Of a stretch of DNA of 20,940 bases, positions 1 through 8,070 are shown piece after piece. The DNA is from CAZOSF01 sp964582415 (GTDB lineage Bacteria > Bacteroidota > Bacteroidia > Flavobacteriales > Flavobacteriaceae): the NCBI GenBank assembly GCA_964582415.1, contig CAZOSF010000047.1, positions 1 to 20,940 on the forward strand. The letters are read 5' to 3'. The position numbers and the translations under genes were made by a program. The notes beneath the pieces were generated by a model. It was not told the origin of the DNA. It did not search any database and saw nothing but the letters and a program-made list of their open reading frames with translations. The stretch's first letter is position 1; each line of letters opens with the position of its first letter.

Positions 1-710
1 GTTTCACCTCCATTATGGGTAATGTAGAGTCCGCTGCCTTTTCCACCCGAACTGAAAAACCAAGGATCGCGTTTATGTTCCCACATAGCTACAATTAACT
101 TATTCGGATTGGAGGGGTCCATTACCATATCGGCAACTCCAGATTTATTATTGGTGAAAAGTATTTTATTCCAGGTTTTACCCCCATCGGTCGTTTTGAA
201 CACCCCTCTTTCTGGATGTTCTCCCCAAGGGGAACCGATCGCTCCTACATACACTGTATTGGGATTCGTAGGATCAATGATGATTCGATGGATGTGACGG
301 GTTTTTTCCAACCCCATGGATTGCCAGGTCCTACCAGCATCCAAGGAGCGATAAACACCATAGCCTCCATTCAAACTGTTTCTTGGGTTTCCTTCTCCAG
401 TACCCACCCAAATAACAGATGGATTGCTTTGCTGAATGGCCACAGCCCCTATGGAAGCTGTCTCATCCACATTAAAAATAGGCTCCCATTTGATGCCTTC
501 TCCCGAGGTTTTCCATAAACCCCCAGAGGCGGTGCCTACATACATGATATCCGGATTGTCGTTTACAACATCAATAGCAGTTACTCTTCCCGACATGCCT
601 CCCGGTCCAATACTGCGAGGTTTCAAGTCTTTCATGATATCCATGGAAAGCTTTTGGGCAAATAGGTTTGCGGTAACAAAAAGCAAGAGAATAAGTAGTC
701 TTTTTTTCAT
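1..710 (-). CDS. Secreted BNR/sortilin-type beta-propeller protein (3' end off the window)
   Basis: The reading frame is open from an ATG at 710 to the window edge, giving 236 N-terminal residues. The first ~18 residues (MKKRLLILLLFVTANLFAQ) are a signal peptide, so the product is probably exported. The mature part begins with RSIGPGGMSGRV and then shows repeated propeller blades with the Asp-box pattern, for example SLDAGRTW, TTDGGKTW and ITHNGGET, alternating with strands such as NTVYVGAIG and NKLIVAMW. This is the pattern of the WD40/YVTN/BNR-like and sortilin N-terminal families. In Bacteroidota these are often 900-1100 residue extracellular proteins, sometimes called glycosyl hydrolases without proof of activity. 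Only the start is visible, so C-terminal domains and function cannot be judged. The 134-bp gap to the divergent vWA gene holds no convincing promoter pair. Confidence 0.85.
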   Translation of the reverse strand, partial: MKKRLLILLLFVTANLFAQKLSMDIMKDLKPRSIGPGGMSGRVTAIDVVNDNPDIMYVGTASGGLWKTSGEGIKWEPIFNVDETASIGAVAIQQSNPSVIWVGTGEGNPRNSLNGGYGVYRSLDAGRTWQSMGLEKTRHIHRIIIDPTNPNTVYVGAIGSPWGEHPERGVFKTTDGGKTWNKILFTNNKSGVADMVMDPSNPNKLIVAMWEHKRDPWFFSSGGKGSGLYITHNGGE

Positions 711-844
711 AGGGAAAGCCTTTTAAGGCGCATTTTTTGGGTGTTATTTTAAAAGTGATTTAAAGGTAAAAAAATATCTTACGGATAATCCTAAAAGCTT
801 GTTAAGGCCTCTCAATTTTGATGTGTTTATTGTATTTTTAGTTT

Positions 845-1978
845 ATGAAAAAGAAGCAACGACCTTCCGGGTTTGTCTTTACCAAACACATTCCGAAGGA
901 TCAAACCCCATTTGAACGGCTATTCGAAATTTTTCAGGAACTCATAACACATACTTCTGGCGATTTTGAGGAAGCCATGGAGTGGATGCAGCAATTGGAT
1001 GAGGAGTATACTCTTACCGATGAGAATTACACCCTGGATGATTTTGTTGAGGACTTGAAGAAGAAAGGATATTTACGGGAAGAGTTTCAAAACGGAAACA
1101 AAGGAATGGGTGACGGCGATTGGAAGATGTCGGAAAAGCTGGAACGCTCTTTGCGAAAACGCGCCCTCGATCAGATTTTTGGAAAACTGCGGAAAAGTGG
1201 GGGAGGGAATCATAAAACAAAGTATACCGGGCAGGGAGACGAACAGGCAGGAGAATATCGAAATTATCAGTTTGGGGATGCATTGGAACGCATTTCTGTG
1301 ACCGAAAGTTTGAAAAATGCCCAAATCAATCATGGCATCGGAGATCTGCACCTCACCGAGAATGATTTGGTGGTGGAAGAAACCATGTACAAGGCGCAAA
1401 TGAGTACGGTGCTCATGATTGATATCAGCCACAGTATGATTCTCTATGGCGAAGACCGAATCACCCCCGCCAAAAAGGTGGCCATGGCCCTTTCAGAATT
1501 GATTACGACCCGATATCCCAAAGACACCTTGGATATATTGGTCTTTGGAAACGATGCATGGCCAATCAAAATCAAGGATTTGCCCTATTTAAATGTGGGG
1601 CCCTATCATACCAATACGGTAGCGGGATTGCAATTGGCCATGGACATGCTGCGAAGGAAGCGAAATACGAATAAGCAGATTTTTATGATTACCGATGGGA
1701 AGCCTAGTTGCTTACAACTTCCTGATGGTACTTATTATAAAAACAGTGTTGGCTTGGATCCGCACATAGTTAAGCAGTGTTATATGATGGCGCGGCAGGC
1801 AAGAAAATTGCACATTCCTATCACTACTTTTATGATTGCGGAGGATCCATACCTTATGCAATTCGTGGATCACTTCACGGCTGCCAATCAAGGCAAAGCC
1901 TTTTATACAGGGCTCAAAGGTCTTGGCGAAATGATTTTTACCGATTATGAACAAAACCGAAGAAAAAGAATACGATAA
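845..1978 (+). CDS. von Willebrand factor A domain protein paired with a MoxR-like ATPase
   Basis: A 377-residue soluble protein with no signal peptide. The N-terminal ~185 residues are charged and partly low-complexity (glycine and lysine rich around 115-135). The vWA domain starts near residue 186. Its metal-ion-dependent adhesion site is visible: DISHS (D193, S195, S197), a threonine in the YHTNTVAG loop (256-258) and ITDG with D284. MIDAS residues bind Mg2+ and usually mediate contact with a partner protein. The next gene, an AAA+ ATPase, starts one base after this stop codon, so the two are very likely co-translated. vWA/AAA+ pairs such as ChlD/ChlI, CoxE/CoxD and MoxR systems act as chaperone or metal-insertion machines. 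The substrate here is unknown. The start ATG is followed by a Lys-rich MKKKQRPSG; no earlier in-frame start is evident. Confidence 0.85.
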   Translation: MKKKQRPSGFVFTKHIPKDQTPFERLFEIFQELITHTSGDFEEAMEWMQQLDEEYTLTDENYTLDDFVEDLKKKGYLREEFQNGNKGMGDGDWKMSEKLERSLRKRALDQIFGKLRKSGGGNHKTKYTGQGDEQAGEYRNYQFGDALERISVTESLKNAQINHGIGDLHLTENDLVVEETMYKAQMSTVLMIDISHSMILYGEDRITPAKKVAMALSELITTRYPKDTLDILVFGNDAWPIKIKDLPYLNVGPYHTNTVAGLQLAMDMLRRKRNTNKQIFMITDGKPSCLQLPDGTYYKNSVGLDPHIVKQCYMMARQARKLHIPITTFMIAEDPYLMQFVDHFTAANQGKAFYTGLKGLGEMIFTDYEQNRRKRIR

Positions 1979-1979
1979 G

Positions 1980-3443
1980 ATGGATATAAGTAAAATAAAA
2001 ACGTTTGGACAACTTAAAGCATCTGGCTATCAACCCAAAACAATAAAAGAGGAATTAAGGCAAAACCTTCTTAAGAAATTAAGAAATAAGGAAGCCACTT
2101 TTGATGGAATTCATGGGTATGAGTATTCAGTGATTCCGGAGTTGGAACGTGCCATTCTTTCAAAACATAATATCAATTTGTTGGGCTTAAGGGGACAGGC
2201 AAAGACCCGTCTGGCGCGTCAAATGGTGACCCTGTTGGATGATTATATCCCAATCGTGGAAGGAAGTGAAATCAATGATGATCCCTTTCACCCAATCTCT
2301 CGCTTTGCTAAAGAATTATTGGCTGAAATGGGGGATAGTACGCCTATCGATTGGTTGCATAGAAATGAACGATTTGCGGAGAAATTGGCTACTCCCGATG
2401 TAACCGTGGCCGATTTGATTGGGGACGTCGATCCCATCAAGGCAGCTAATTTGAAGCTTACCTATGCCGATGATAGGGTGTTGCATTTCGGGATGATTCC
2501 TCGGGCAAACCGTTGCATTTTTGTGATTAATGAATTGCCCGATTTACAAGCCCGTATTCAGGTGGCCTTATTCAATATCCTTCAGGAAGGGGACGTGCAA
2601 ATACGAGGGTTTAAATTACGATTACCCTTGGACATCCAATTTGTGTTTACAGCAAATCCCGAAGACTATACCAATAGGGGAAGTATAGTAACGCCACTCA
2701 AGGACCGAATTGGTTCTCAAATCCTAACCCATTATCCAGAAACCATAGAAATTGCCCGCACGATAACCGAACAAGAGGCCGAAGAAGCTATCTCAGCAAA
2801 GTCGAATGTCTATGTTCCCGATTTGGCGAAAGATATTTTAGAGCAAATCAGTTTTGAAGCAAGGGAAAGCGAATATATCGATGTAAAGAGTGGGGTGAGT
2901 GCGCGGTTAAGCATCACGGCATTTGAAAATTTACTCAGTACAGCAGAGCGCAGGGCACTTCTGAATGGAGATATGGAAACCACGGTGAGATTGAGTGACT
3001 TTATGGGGGTCATTCCTTCCATTACGGGAAAAGTAGAATTAGTGTATGAAGGAGAACAAGAGGGGGCCGCACAGGTAGCTGAAATTTTGATCTCCAATGC
3101 CGTGAAATCACAATTTGAAAATTATTTTCCGAAGATTGAAAAACTACAGAAGGCAAGCGATAAGGATCCTTACGAGGCATTAGTCGCCTGGTTTTTTGAA
3201 GAAAGCGGTTTCGAGCTCTTGGATTCCATGAACAACAAAGAATACCAAAGGAAGCTGGATGAAATAGAACCATTAGACAACTTGCTTAAAAATCACGCGC
3301 CAGACATTGCTCCTGAAGATCGTTATTTCTTTAAAGAGTTTATTTTATGGGCTCTTTCCGAATATAAGAAGCTAAGCCGTCATAATTTAGGGGATGGATT
3401 GCATTTTAAAGATGTATATGGAGGTTACATCAGTGGTTTATAA
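1980..3443 (+). CDS. MoxR/magnesium-chelatase-like AAA+ ATPase
   Basis: A 487-residue cytoplasmic ATPase if read from the ATG at 1980, one base after the vWA stop. An in-frame ATG at 1947 inside the vWA gene would add 11 poorly conserved-looking residues (MNKTEEKEYDK). I prefer 1980 because MDISKIKTFGQLKASGY looks like the family N-terminus and the spacing favours coupled translation. The P-loop is GLRGQAKT (69-76), where alanine replaces the second glycine of GxxxxGKT. The Walker B position reads FVINEL (N184, E185), with asparagine in place of the Mg-binding aspartate. Sensor 1 (TANPED, N226) and a likely arginine finger (LKDRIG, R243) are present. The gene is often labelled magnesium chelatase, but no chlorophyll or cobalamin genes are nearby, so a MoxR-type chaperone role with the vWA partner is the better inference. 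Its last 6 bp overlap the convergent permease gene. Confidence 0.85.
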   Translation: MDISKIKTFGQLKASGYQPKTIKEELRQNLLKKLRNKEATFDGIHGYEYSVIPELERAILSKHNINLLGLRGQAKTRLARQMVTLLDDYIPIVEGSEINDDPFHPISRFAKELLAEMGDSTPIDWLHRNERFAEKLATPDVTVADLIGDVDPIKAANLKLTYADDRVLHFGMIPRANRCIFVINELPDLQARIQVALFNILQEGDVQIRGFKLRLPLDIQFVFTANPEDYTNRGSIVTPLKDRIGSQILTHYPETIEIARTITEQEAEEAISAKSNVYVPDLAKDILEQISFEARESEYIDVKSGVSARLSITAFENLLSTAERRALLNGDMETTVRLSDFMGVIPSITGKVELVYEGEQEGAAQVAEILISNAVKSQFENYFPKIEKLQKASDKDPYEALVAWFFEESGFELLDSMNNKEYQRKLDEIEPLDNLLKNHAPDIAPEDRYFFKEFILWALSEYKKLSRHNLGDGLHFKDVYGGYISGL

Positions 3444-4199
3444 AACTTGAGGTAACGATTTTAAAATCAATACAATACCGCTAATAACCATAACGGATAT
3501 TACCCATCTTCGGAAGGCAAGTTTACTCATGCGTTTAAGAAGGCGTTTTCCAAAATAGTTCCCCAAGGAAGCTCCTAGGCCGAGAGCGATTCCATAGATC
3601 CATAATTCGATGGAAAGCAATCCAAAGAAAGTGTATCCGCTAATTTGTGACAACCCCAAGAAAAAGGCTTGTGCAGCTTTGGTACCCACCAATTCTTCCT
3701 TATCAATTCCCACGTTCATCAAAAAGGGATTCAAAATGGGTCCCATTCCTCCTGTAAAGGTGCCCACAATAGAGACAAAGAGTCCTAAGGGGATGAAATA
3801 CCACATCTTGACTGGGAAGGACTGTTCCTTTTTTCCGAATCGATATTGAAAAAAGGTACTGATTAAAAAGAGTCCGACGATTATTTGGATCCAATATATC
3901 TTGACGGCGGAAAACCACCAGGAGGCCAACCAAGCACCGACCATAGCGGCGGGTACGAAATACCAAAATACTTTCCAATTGATAAACTTCCAAAAAAGTG
4001 CTATCCGTGCGGGTCTACTGATAAAGGCACCGAGATTGATCACAGGAGCCGTCTTTGTGGTTCCGATTAAAAAATTGAGAATAGGGATTTGCATCATGGC
4101 GCCACCGCCACCACTAATAGTTGAAAGTGTAAAGGTTCCGACTCCCAAAAGGAACAGCCCAAATAGCATTGAAAGCGATAGTTCTTGGAGTATTTCCAT
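3438..4199 (-). CDS. TauE/SafE (TSUP) family membrane permease
   Basis: A 253-residue integral membrane protein with about eight hydrophobic segments. It has the two TSUP family halves: the first includes STISGGGGAMMQIPIL (about 26-41) and the second IVGTFTGGMGPILNPFL, followed by ELVGTKAAQAFF. The family moves sulfite, sulfoacetate, taurine-derived or other small anions across the inner membrane, and the substrate cannot be predicted from sequence alone. The ATG at 4199 lies about 50 nt downstream of the U-tract of a structured leader and about 160 nt downstream of a candidate promoter, so it probably has its own transcription unit despite lying downstream of the YdeI-like gene on the same strand. 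It overlaps the opposite-strand ATPase gene by 6 bp at the 3' ends, and no terminator hairpin separates them. Confidence 0.85.
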   Translation of the reverse strand: MEILQELSLSMLFGLFLLGVGTFTLSTISGGGGAMMQIPILNFLIGTTKTAPVINLGAFISRPARIALFWKFINWKVFWYFVPAAMVGAWLASWWFSAVKIYWIQIIVGLFLISTFFQYRFGKKEQSFPVKMWYFIPLGLFVSIVGTFTGGMGPILNPFLMNVGIDKEELVGTKAAQAFFLGLSQISGYTFFGLLSIELWIYGIALGLGASLGNYFGKRLLKRMSKLAFRRWVISVMVISGIVLILKSLPQVL

Positions 4200-4246
4200 G
4201 GTGAATCACTGAATGAACAAGGTAGTCGATTTGAAGATAATTTGCT

Positions 4247-4333
4247 AAAAAAAATAGCACCCCGGAAGTATTCCAACTGATAAGACACGACGTCTCATCT
4301 GGGGAGACGGCTGGAGACTTCTATTGGGGTGCC
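4247..4333 (-). promoter_or_regulatory. Structured leader RNA with U-tract, candidate riboswitch or attenuator upstream of the TSUP permease
   Basis: Read on the minus strand, the outer stem GCACCCC (4332-4326) pairs with GGGGUGC (4263-4257), with an extra G-U pair outside. Stem 2 is GAAGU (4321-4317) with ACUUC (4269-4265). Stem 3 is UCCAGC (4315-4310) with GUUGGA (4277-4272). An apical hairpin is CGUCUC (4309-4304) with GAGACG (4296-4291). Part of the apical region can instead form GAUGAGAC (4298-4291) with GUCUUAUC (4286-4279), which excludes the first hairpin. Three of these pairs are G-U on the minus strand and would be A-C mismatches on the plus strand, which supports the minus orientation. 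Eight U residues (4254-4247) follow the outer stem closely, as in an intrinsic terminator. I cannot match it to a known riboswitch core. It could instead be an unusually long terminator for upstream transcription. Confidence 0.6.
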
Positions 4334-4359
4334 TTGATATTATTATTTACCGAAGTAAC

Positions 4360-4390
4360 CAAAGATACTCATATCTGCGATAGATTTAAA
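4360..4390 (-). promoter_or_regulatory. Candidate Bacteroidota promoter for the TSUP permease
   Basis: On the minus strand a perfect TANNTTTG box, TATCTTTG, lies at 4367-4360. A TTTA element (4390-4387, close to the TTTG -33 consensus) is 19 nt upstream of it, within the usual 19-21 nt spacing. Transcription would start roughly 20 nt before the structured leader at 4333, so the RNA element would be the first thing made. This is inferred from motif and spacing only. Confidence 0.5.
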
Positions 4391-4478
4391 GTATATTTAA
4401 AAAAGATTATCCAAAAAACACCTACGTTTAAATGCCACAAAAATAAGTTGACCAAAGTACATTCTGAATTGACTTAGC

Positions 4479-5048
4479 CTAAGGGCGGGATTTTAGGCCA
4501 GCACGACAGTATTCAATAATTTTTTTTAATCTTTTTTCTCGAGTTTCCATTCTTTTTGCTTGGGAGAGCCAGCTTAAATAAGATTTGCGATAGCCTGCGG
4601 AAAAACTTAGGAAATTTTCATGCGCTATGGGATATACTTTAAAAGCTGCCAGCAGGTCTTCTGGAATTATTCCTTTTTCTGCATCATCCATGGCAGTCCA
4701 ACTTCCCAGCTCTTTGGCTTTTTCGATAACCTTCCAACCGCTTTCATGCATGAGTCCATCCGCTTCCAATTCCTTTACATATTTTTTGTTTAACGCACTC
4801 CAAGCGCTTTTGGGATTTCTTGGACAGAAGTATTGTTGGCGCATACCGTTGCCAAGGCTTCGAACCGTACTGTCAATCCAACCATAGCAGATGGCCACTT
4901 TCACGGCTTCTTCCCATCGCATGGTAGGCTGGTTCAACTCCAGTTTGTAAAAAATAAGATGGACGCCTTGGGGATATATCGGATGATGGTCATGAAGCCA
5001 TTCGCGCCATTCTATATCCCTGGGAAAATAGAGCTGTGGTTTTTCCAT
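4479..5048 (-). CDS. YdeI/OmpD-associated family protein
   Basis: A 189-residue cytoplasmic protein without signal peptide or membrane segment. The N-terminal half has WREWLHDHHPIYPQGVHLIFYK and EEAVKVAICYGWIDSTVRSL, followed by RNPKSAWSALNKKYV, the characteristic stretches of the YdeI/OmpD-associated family. The C-terminal part carries EDLLAAFK, FLSFSAGYRKSYLSWL and EKRLKKIIEYC, also typical. The family is sometimes called bacteriocin-protection protein, but the biochemical role is unclear. Its start codon overlaps the M1 peptidase stop by one base (TGATG), so the two genes are translationally coupled. It is the last gene of the peptidase operon. A 279-bp stretch with a new promoter and a leader RNA separates it from the next gene on this strand. 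Confidence 0.85.
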   Translation of the reverse strand: MEKPQLYFPRDIEWREWLHDHHPIYPQGVHLIFYKLELNQPTMRWEEAVKVAICYGWIDSTVRSLGNGMRQQYFCPRNPKSAWSALNKKYVKELEADGLMHESGWKVIEKAKELGSWTAMDDAEKGIIPEDLLAAFKVYPIAHENFLSFSAGYRKSYLSWLSQAKRMETREKRLKKIIEYCRAGLKSRP

Positions 5049-6682
5049 CAGTTGACACGTTTCCCGTTTACCAAGAAATCTGGTTTAAGACGGATTTCGT
5101 CTATGGGTGTTTCGAAGCTTTTTTCTTGCCATTCCGCTTTAGGGAAAATCCAGTACTCCTTTTCATGGTTGGCCATAATGACGGGCATATCGAATTTTTC
5201 GATGATGTTTGTGTATCGATATTTTAGCGTTTTCCCTTCCACTTGGTACTCCAAAACGGGAATCATGGTAGTTCGTAAGTATTGCTCCCAAAATTCGGTA
5301 AGATCGATGCCACTTTTCTTACTGATGTACTCTTCCAGTTGTTTGCTACTGATGGTTTGATGATAGAATTCCTTGTTCAAGCCCCTAAGAATGGAACGCC
5401 ATTTTTCGTCATCTTCCAATAGTTGTCTAAGGGTATGTAAAATATTGGCGCCCTTGTAGTACATGTCTCCACTTCCTTCCTCATTTACATTATAAGTCCC
5501 GATGAGAGGTTTGTCATTTCTAATGGCTTTTTTGGTGCCGATGACATATTCCCTTGAAGCTCTTTTTCCGAAATGATAATCTAGATAGAGGTTTTCGGAA
5601 TAGGCCGTGAAACCTTCGTGAATCCACATATCTGCTACATCGCTATTGGTGATATTGTTCGCAAACCATTCGTGCCCGGCCTCGTGGATGATGATGAAAT
5701 CAAATTTCAAACCCCATCCCGTTCTACTTAGGTCCATACCCAAATAGCCATTTTTGTAACGGTTCCCATAGGTCACGCTGCTTTGGTGTTCCATTCCTAA
5801 ATAAGGTACTTCCACCAATTTAAAACTGTCTTCATAAAAAGGGTAGGGGCCAAACCAATACTCAAAGGCCCGCAACATCATAGGTACCTGCTCGAACTGG
5901 GATTTAGCTTTTTCAAGATTTTCTTCCAACACCCAATAGTCTAATTTCAAGGGACCTTTCAGTCCTTCATAAAGTTCCCAAAAGTTGACATAGTTGCCAA
6001 TATTTACATTGACTCCATAGTTATTGATGGAATTTACCACTCTCCAATGCCAACTTTTGTAGCCATCCCCTACCTCAGTAGTTTCCAGGAGACGGCCGTT
6101 GCCAACAGCAACCAAATTTTCTGGGGCTGCAATAGTTAAATCGATTCCTTCATCGGGCTCATCATAGGGGTGGTCTTTATTTGGCCACCAGATACTCGCT
6201 CCAATTCCTTGATTAGAAGTTGCGATGAACGCATTTCCATTGGCATCCTTCGACCAGGTAATTCCACCATCCCAAGGTGGTTTTTTTGCGATCCTTGGCT
6301 TACCGGAAAAATGAAGGGATAGTTCATATTCTTTACCTTTTTTAAGTCCCTGTGGAACTTCAATAAAATGAGCATCTCCATCCTTGATAATCAATAAGGA
6401 TTGTCCATTTTGTATGGCTTTTTCCAGTTGCATAGGAGGCTGTAGATCGATTTGAAGATTATTCTTTCCCTCATCCAACACCCGGTAACGCATAATATTC
6501 ATACCGGAAATGGATTTTTCCTCTGGATTTACCTTTACCTGCAAATCGTAATGTCGTAAATCCCACCAGGCCCGTTCGGGTGTAATACCTCCCCTTAGGC
6601 TATCTTGGTGTGTGAAGTTCTGCCCAAAAGTGATGCTATTTAATGCAAAAAACGACAAAAAAAGTAGTGTTCGAAAATTCAT
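5048..6682 (-). CDS. M1 family zinc metallopeptidase (exported)
   Basis: A 544-residue aminopeptidase-type protein with a signal peptide (MNFRTLLFLSFFALNSITFG, then QN), so it is probably periplasmic or outer-membrane associated. The gluzincin signature is complete: HEAGH (H333, E334, H337) with the third zinc ligand E356 in IHEGFTAYSENL, exactly 18 residues later. The substrate-recognition motif reads GMEH (296-299) instead of the usual GAMEN or GGMEN. The N-terminal beta domain (DLQVKVNPEEKSISGMNIMRYRV) and the catalytic domain are present. There is no long C-terminal HEAT-like domain, which explains the short length compared with ~850-residue PepN. It lies 11 bp downstream of the M28 gene and overlaps the YdeI-like gene by one base. 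Co-expression of two exported exopeptidases suggests a role in peptide scavenging or extracellular protein turnover. Confidence 0.9.
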   Translation of the reverse strand: MNFRTLLFLSFFALNSITFGQNFTHQDSLRGGITPERAWWDLRHYDLQVKVNPEEKSISGMNIMRYRVLDEGKNNLQIDLQPPMQLEKAIQNGQSLLIIKDGDAHFIEVPQGLKKGKEYELSLHFSGKPRIAKKPPWDGGITWSKDANGNAFIATSNQGIGASIWWPNKDHPYDEPDEGIDLTIAAPENLVAVGNGRLLETTEVGDGYKSWHWRVVNSINNYGVNVNIGNYVNFWELYEGLKGPLKLDYWVLEENLEKAKSQFEQVPMMLRAFEYWFGPYPFYEDSFKLVEVPYLGMEHQSSVTYGNRYKNGYLGMDLSRTGWGLKFDFIIIHEAGHEWFANNITNSDVADMWIHEGFTAYSENLYLDYHFGKRASREYVIGTKKAIRNDKPLIGTYNVNEEGSGDMYYKGANILHTLRQLLEDDEKWRSILRGLNKEFYHQTISSKQLEEYISKKSGIDLTEFWEQYLRTTMIPVLEYQVEGKTLKYRYTNIIEKFDMPVIMANHEKEYWIFPKAEWQEKSFETPIDEIRLKPDFLVNGKRVN

Positions 6683-6693
6683 TTCCTTAAAAT

Positions 6694-8067
6694 TTATCTC
6701 ATGACATTGGATGGAAATACCACGACACTTTCATGACCATTTTCCCCAACGGCAGCTACCCCGAAGAAATAATTGTCGATAACAATTCCTTCCAAAGTAC
6801 ATTCATTCACGTTGCCAACATATCTACTGTTATCCCAAGTGGGGGAAGTTGTATCCCTCCAATACACTTTATAGCCTTTAGCTCCATCTACCACATCCCA
6901 TTTTAATCGGGTCGATGGCTCCACCATACCACCGATGGTCACATTTTTGGGAGAAGGGGGTGCCCAAGCTAGGCTAGCCATATTAATAGCATTGACCGAG
7001 GTCAACTTTTTAGCATAGTCAAAATCGACAAATTTTAATCGGTCGCCATATTCGATGCCATTTTCCAAACGAATATCCTGATGCTGTTGGTTGTAGTTTT
7101 CATGGGCTTCCATGATACGTATACCGGCAAACCCTTCATCATTAAATGGACGATGATGCCCTCCACGGGCAAACCGATCCAGACGGTAAATGAGCATAGG
7201 GTTCATTTCTGGCATATAGGTTTTGGTGGTTTTATGGACATAGCGAGCCAACTGTCTGGAAATTCCATCTACTTCACCACCATAAAAACGTCGTCGACCA
7301 CGTTCTCTTTCTGTTTCTGTTGGGGGAACCGGCTCCGAGAAGATTCTAAAGTCTCTATTGCTCACAACACCATCCACACCCTTGGTATTTCCGATCATAT
7401 CATTGTTGAAAACACCAATGAGCTCCCAACCTTGTTCCTTGGCAAATTTTGCAAACCCTTTTCCGCCATATAATCCCTGTTCTTCTCCGCTCAGTCCTAA
7501 ATAAATGATACTGTTTTCGAATGTATGTTTTGAAAGTACCCTGGCTGCCTCTAAGGTTCCCGCCATTCCACTGGCATTGTCATTAGCCCCTGGGGCGTCA
7601 TCCGTATAATTATTGGGATCACTCACTCGCGAATCGATATCCCCACTCATGATGATAAATCGATTGGGATATCTTGTGCCCCGCTGAATGGCTGCTACGT
7701 TCACCACCCAAACATCCTTGACAATTCGTTCGTTATCCCCCTTTGGTACGAAATTTTTTTGATAAAAGACTTCCAGACAGTTGTCACATTCCTTAGAAAT
7801 GCTCTCGAACTCTTTCTTTATCCAACGGCGAGCCGCTCCAATGCCCCGCGTATTAGAAATGGTGTCACTCAAGGTATGTCGTGTTCCGAAGTTGGCCAAG
7901 GTGGTAATGTCGTCTTGAATTCGTTCGACAGAAACAGCATTGATGATATCATAGATGCGAGCATCCGTTTGGCTGGATGCGTTTAAGTTTACTAAAAAAA
8001 TGATTCCGAGTAGCAGGGATTTACTTAGAAAAATGTGCATTTTAAATGTTCGCAAGTTCATAGTCAT
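6694..8067 (-). CDS. M28 family metallopeptidase with C-terminal fibronectin type III domain
   Basis: A 457-residue exported protein. The hydrophobic stretch FLSKSLLLGIIFLVNLNASSQ (13-33) is the signal peptide. M28 landmarks are PGANDNASG (D163, bridging zinc ligand), SGEEQG (E195 general base, E196 ligand), NNDMIGN (D223) and GGHHRPF (H304/H305). The first ligand, normally His in GHxDS, is D143 here (SGDIDSR). Aspartate can bind zinc, so activity may be kept, and the change may mark a subfamily. The last ~85 residues (PPSPKNVTIGG, GYKVYWRDTTSPTW) form a fibronectin type III domain. ATGs at 8067 and 8061 are both in frame; 8067 lies 3 bp past the preceding stop. The gene is the second of four in the unit. 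Confidence 0.9.
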   Translation of the reverse strand: MTMNLRTFKMHIFLSKSLLLGIIFLVNLNASSQTDARIYDIINAVSVERIQDDITTLANFGTRHTLSDTISNTRGIGAARRWIKKEFESISKECDNCLEVFYQKNFVPKGDNERIVKDVWVVNVAAIQRGTRYPNRFIIMSGDIDSRVSDPNNYTDDAPGANDNASGMAGTLEAARVLSKHTFENSIIYLGLSGEEQGLYGGKGFAKFAKEQGWELIGVFNNDMIGNTKGVDGVVSNRDFRIFSEPVPPTETERERGRRRFYGGEVDGISRQLARYVHKTTKTYMPEMNPMLIYRLDRFARGGHHRPFNDEGFAGIRIMEAHENYNQQHQDIRLENGIEYGDRLKFVDFDYAKKLTSVNAINMASLAWAPPSPKNVTIGGMVEPSTRLKWDVVDGAKGYKVYWRDTTSPTWDNSRYVGNVNECTLEGIVIDNYFFGVAAVGENGHESVVVFPSNVMR

Positions 8068-8070
8068 TCA

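Noticed and set aside
216..726. Plus-strand open frames at 216-518 and 436-726
   Set aside because: They are antisense to the well-supported propeller gene and have no domain character.
717..728. Small GCCTT/AAGGC stem upstream of the propeller gene
   Set aside because: Only 5 bp with a 2-nt loop and no U-tract; not distinguishable from chance.
1947..1979. Upstream ATG for the AAA+ ATPase
   Set aside because: It lies inside the vWA gene and adds 11 residues of no family character. The ATG one base after the vWA stop fits coupled translation better, though the earlier start cannot be excluded.
845..3443. Phage-defence interpretation of the vWA/AAA+ pair
   Set aside because: No nuclease, protease, sensor or other effector gene is adjacent, and the neighbours are housekeeping or transport genes.
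4256..4333. Hammerhead-type ribozyme or SAM riboswitch in the permease leader
   Set aside because: CTGATAAG on the plus strand resembles CUGANGA but lacks the required G and the GAAA partner. The CUUAUC on the minus strand is not followed by a SAM core.
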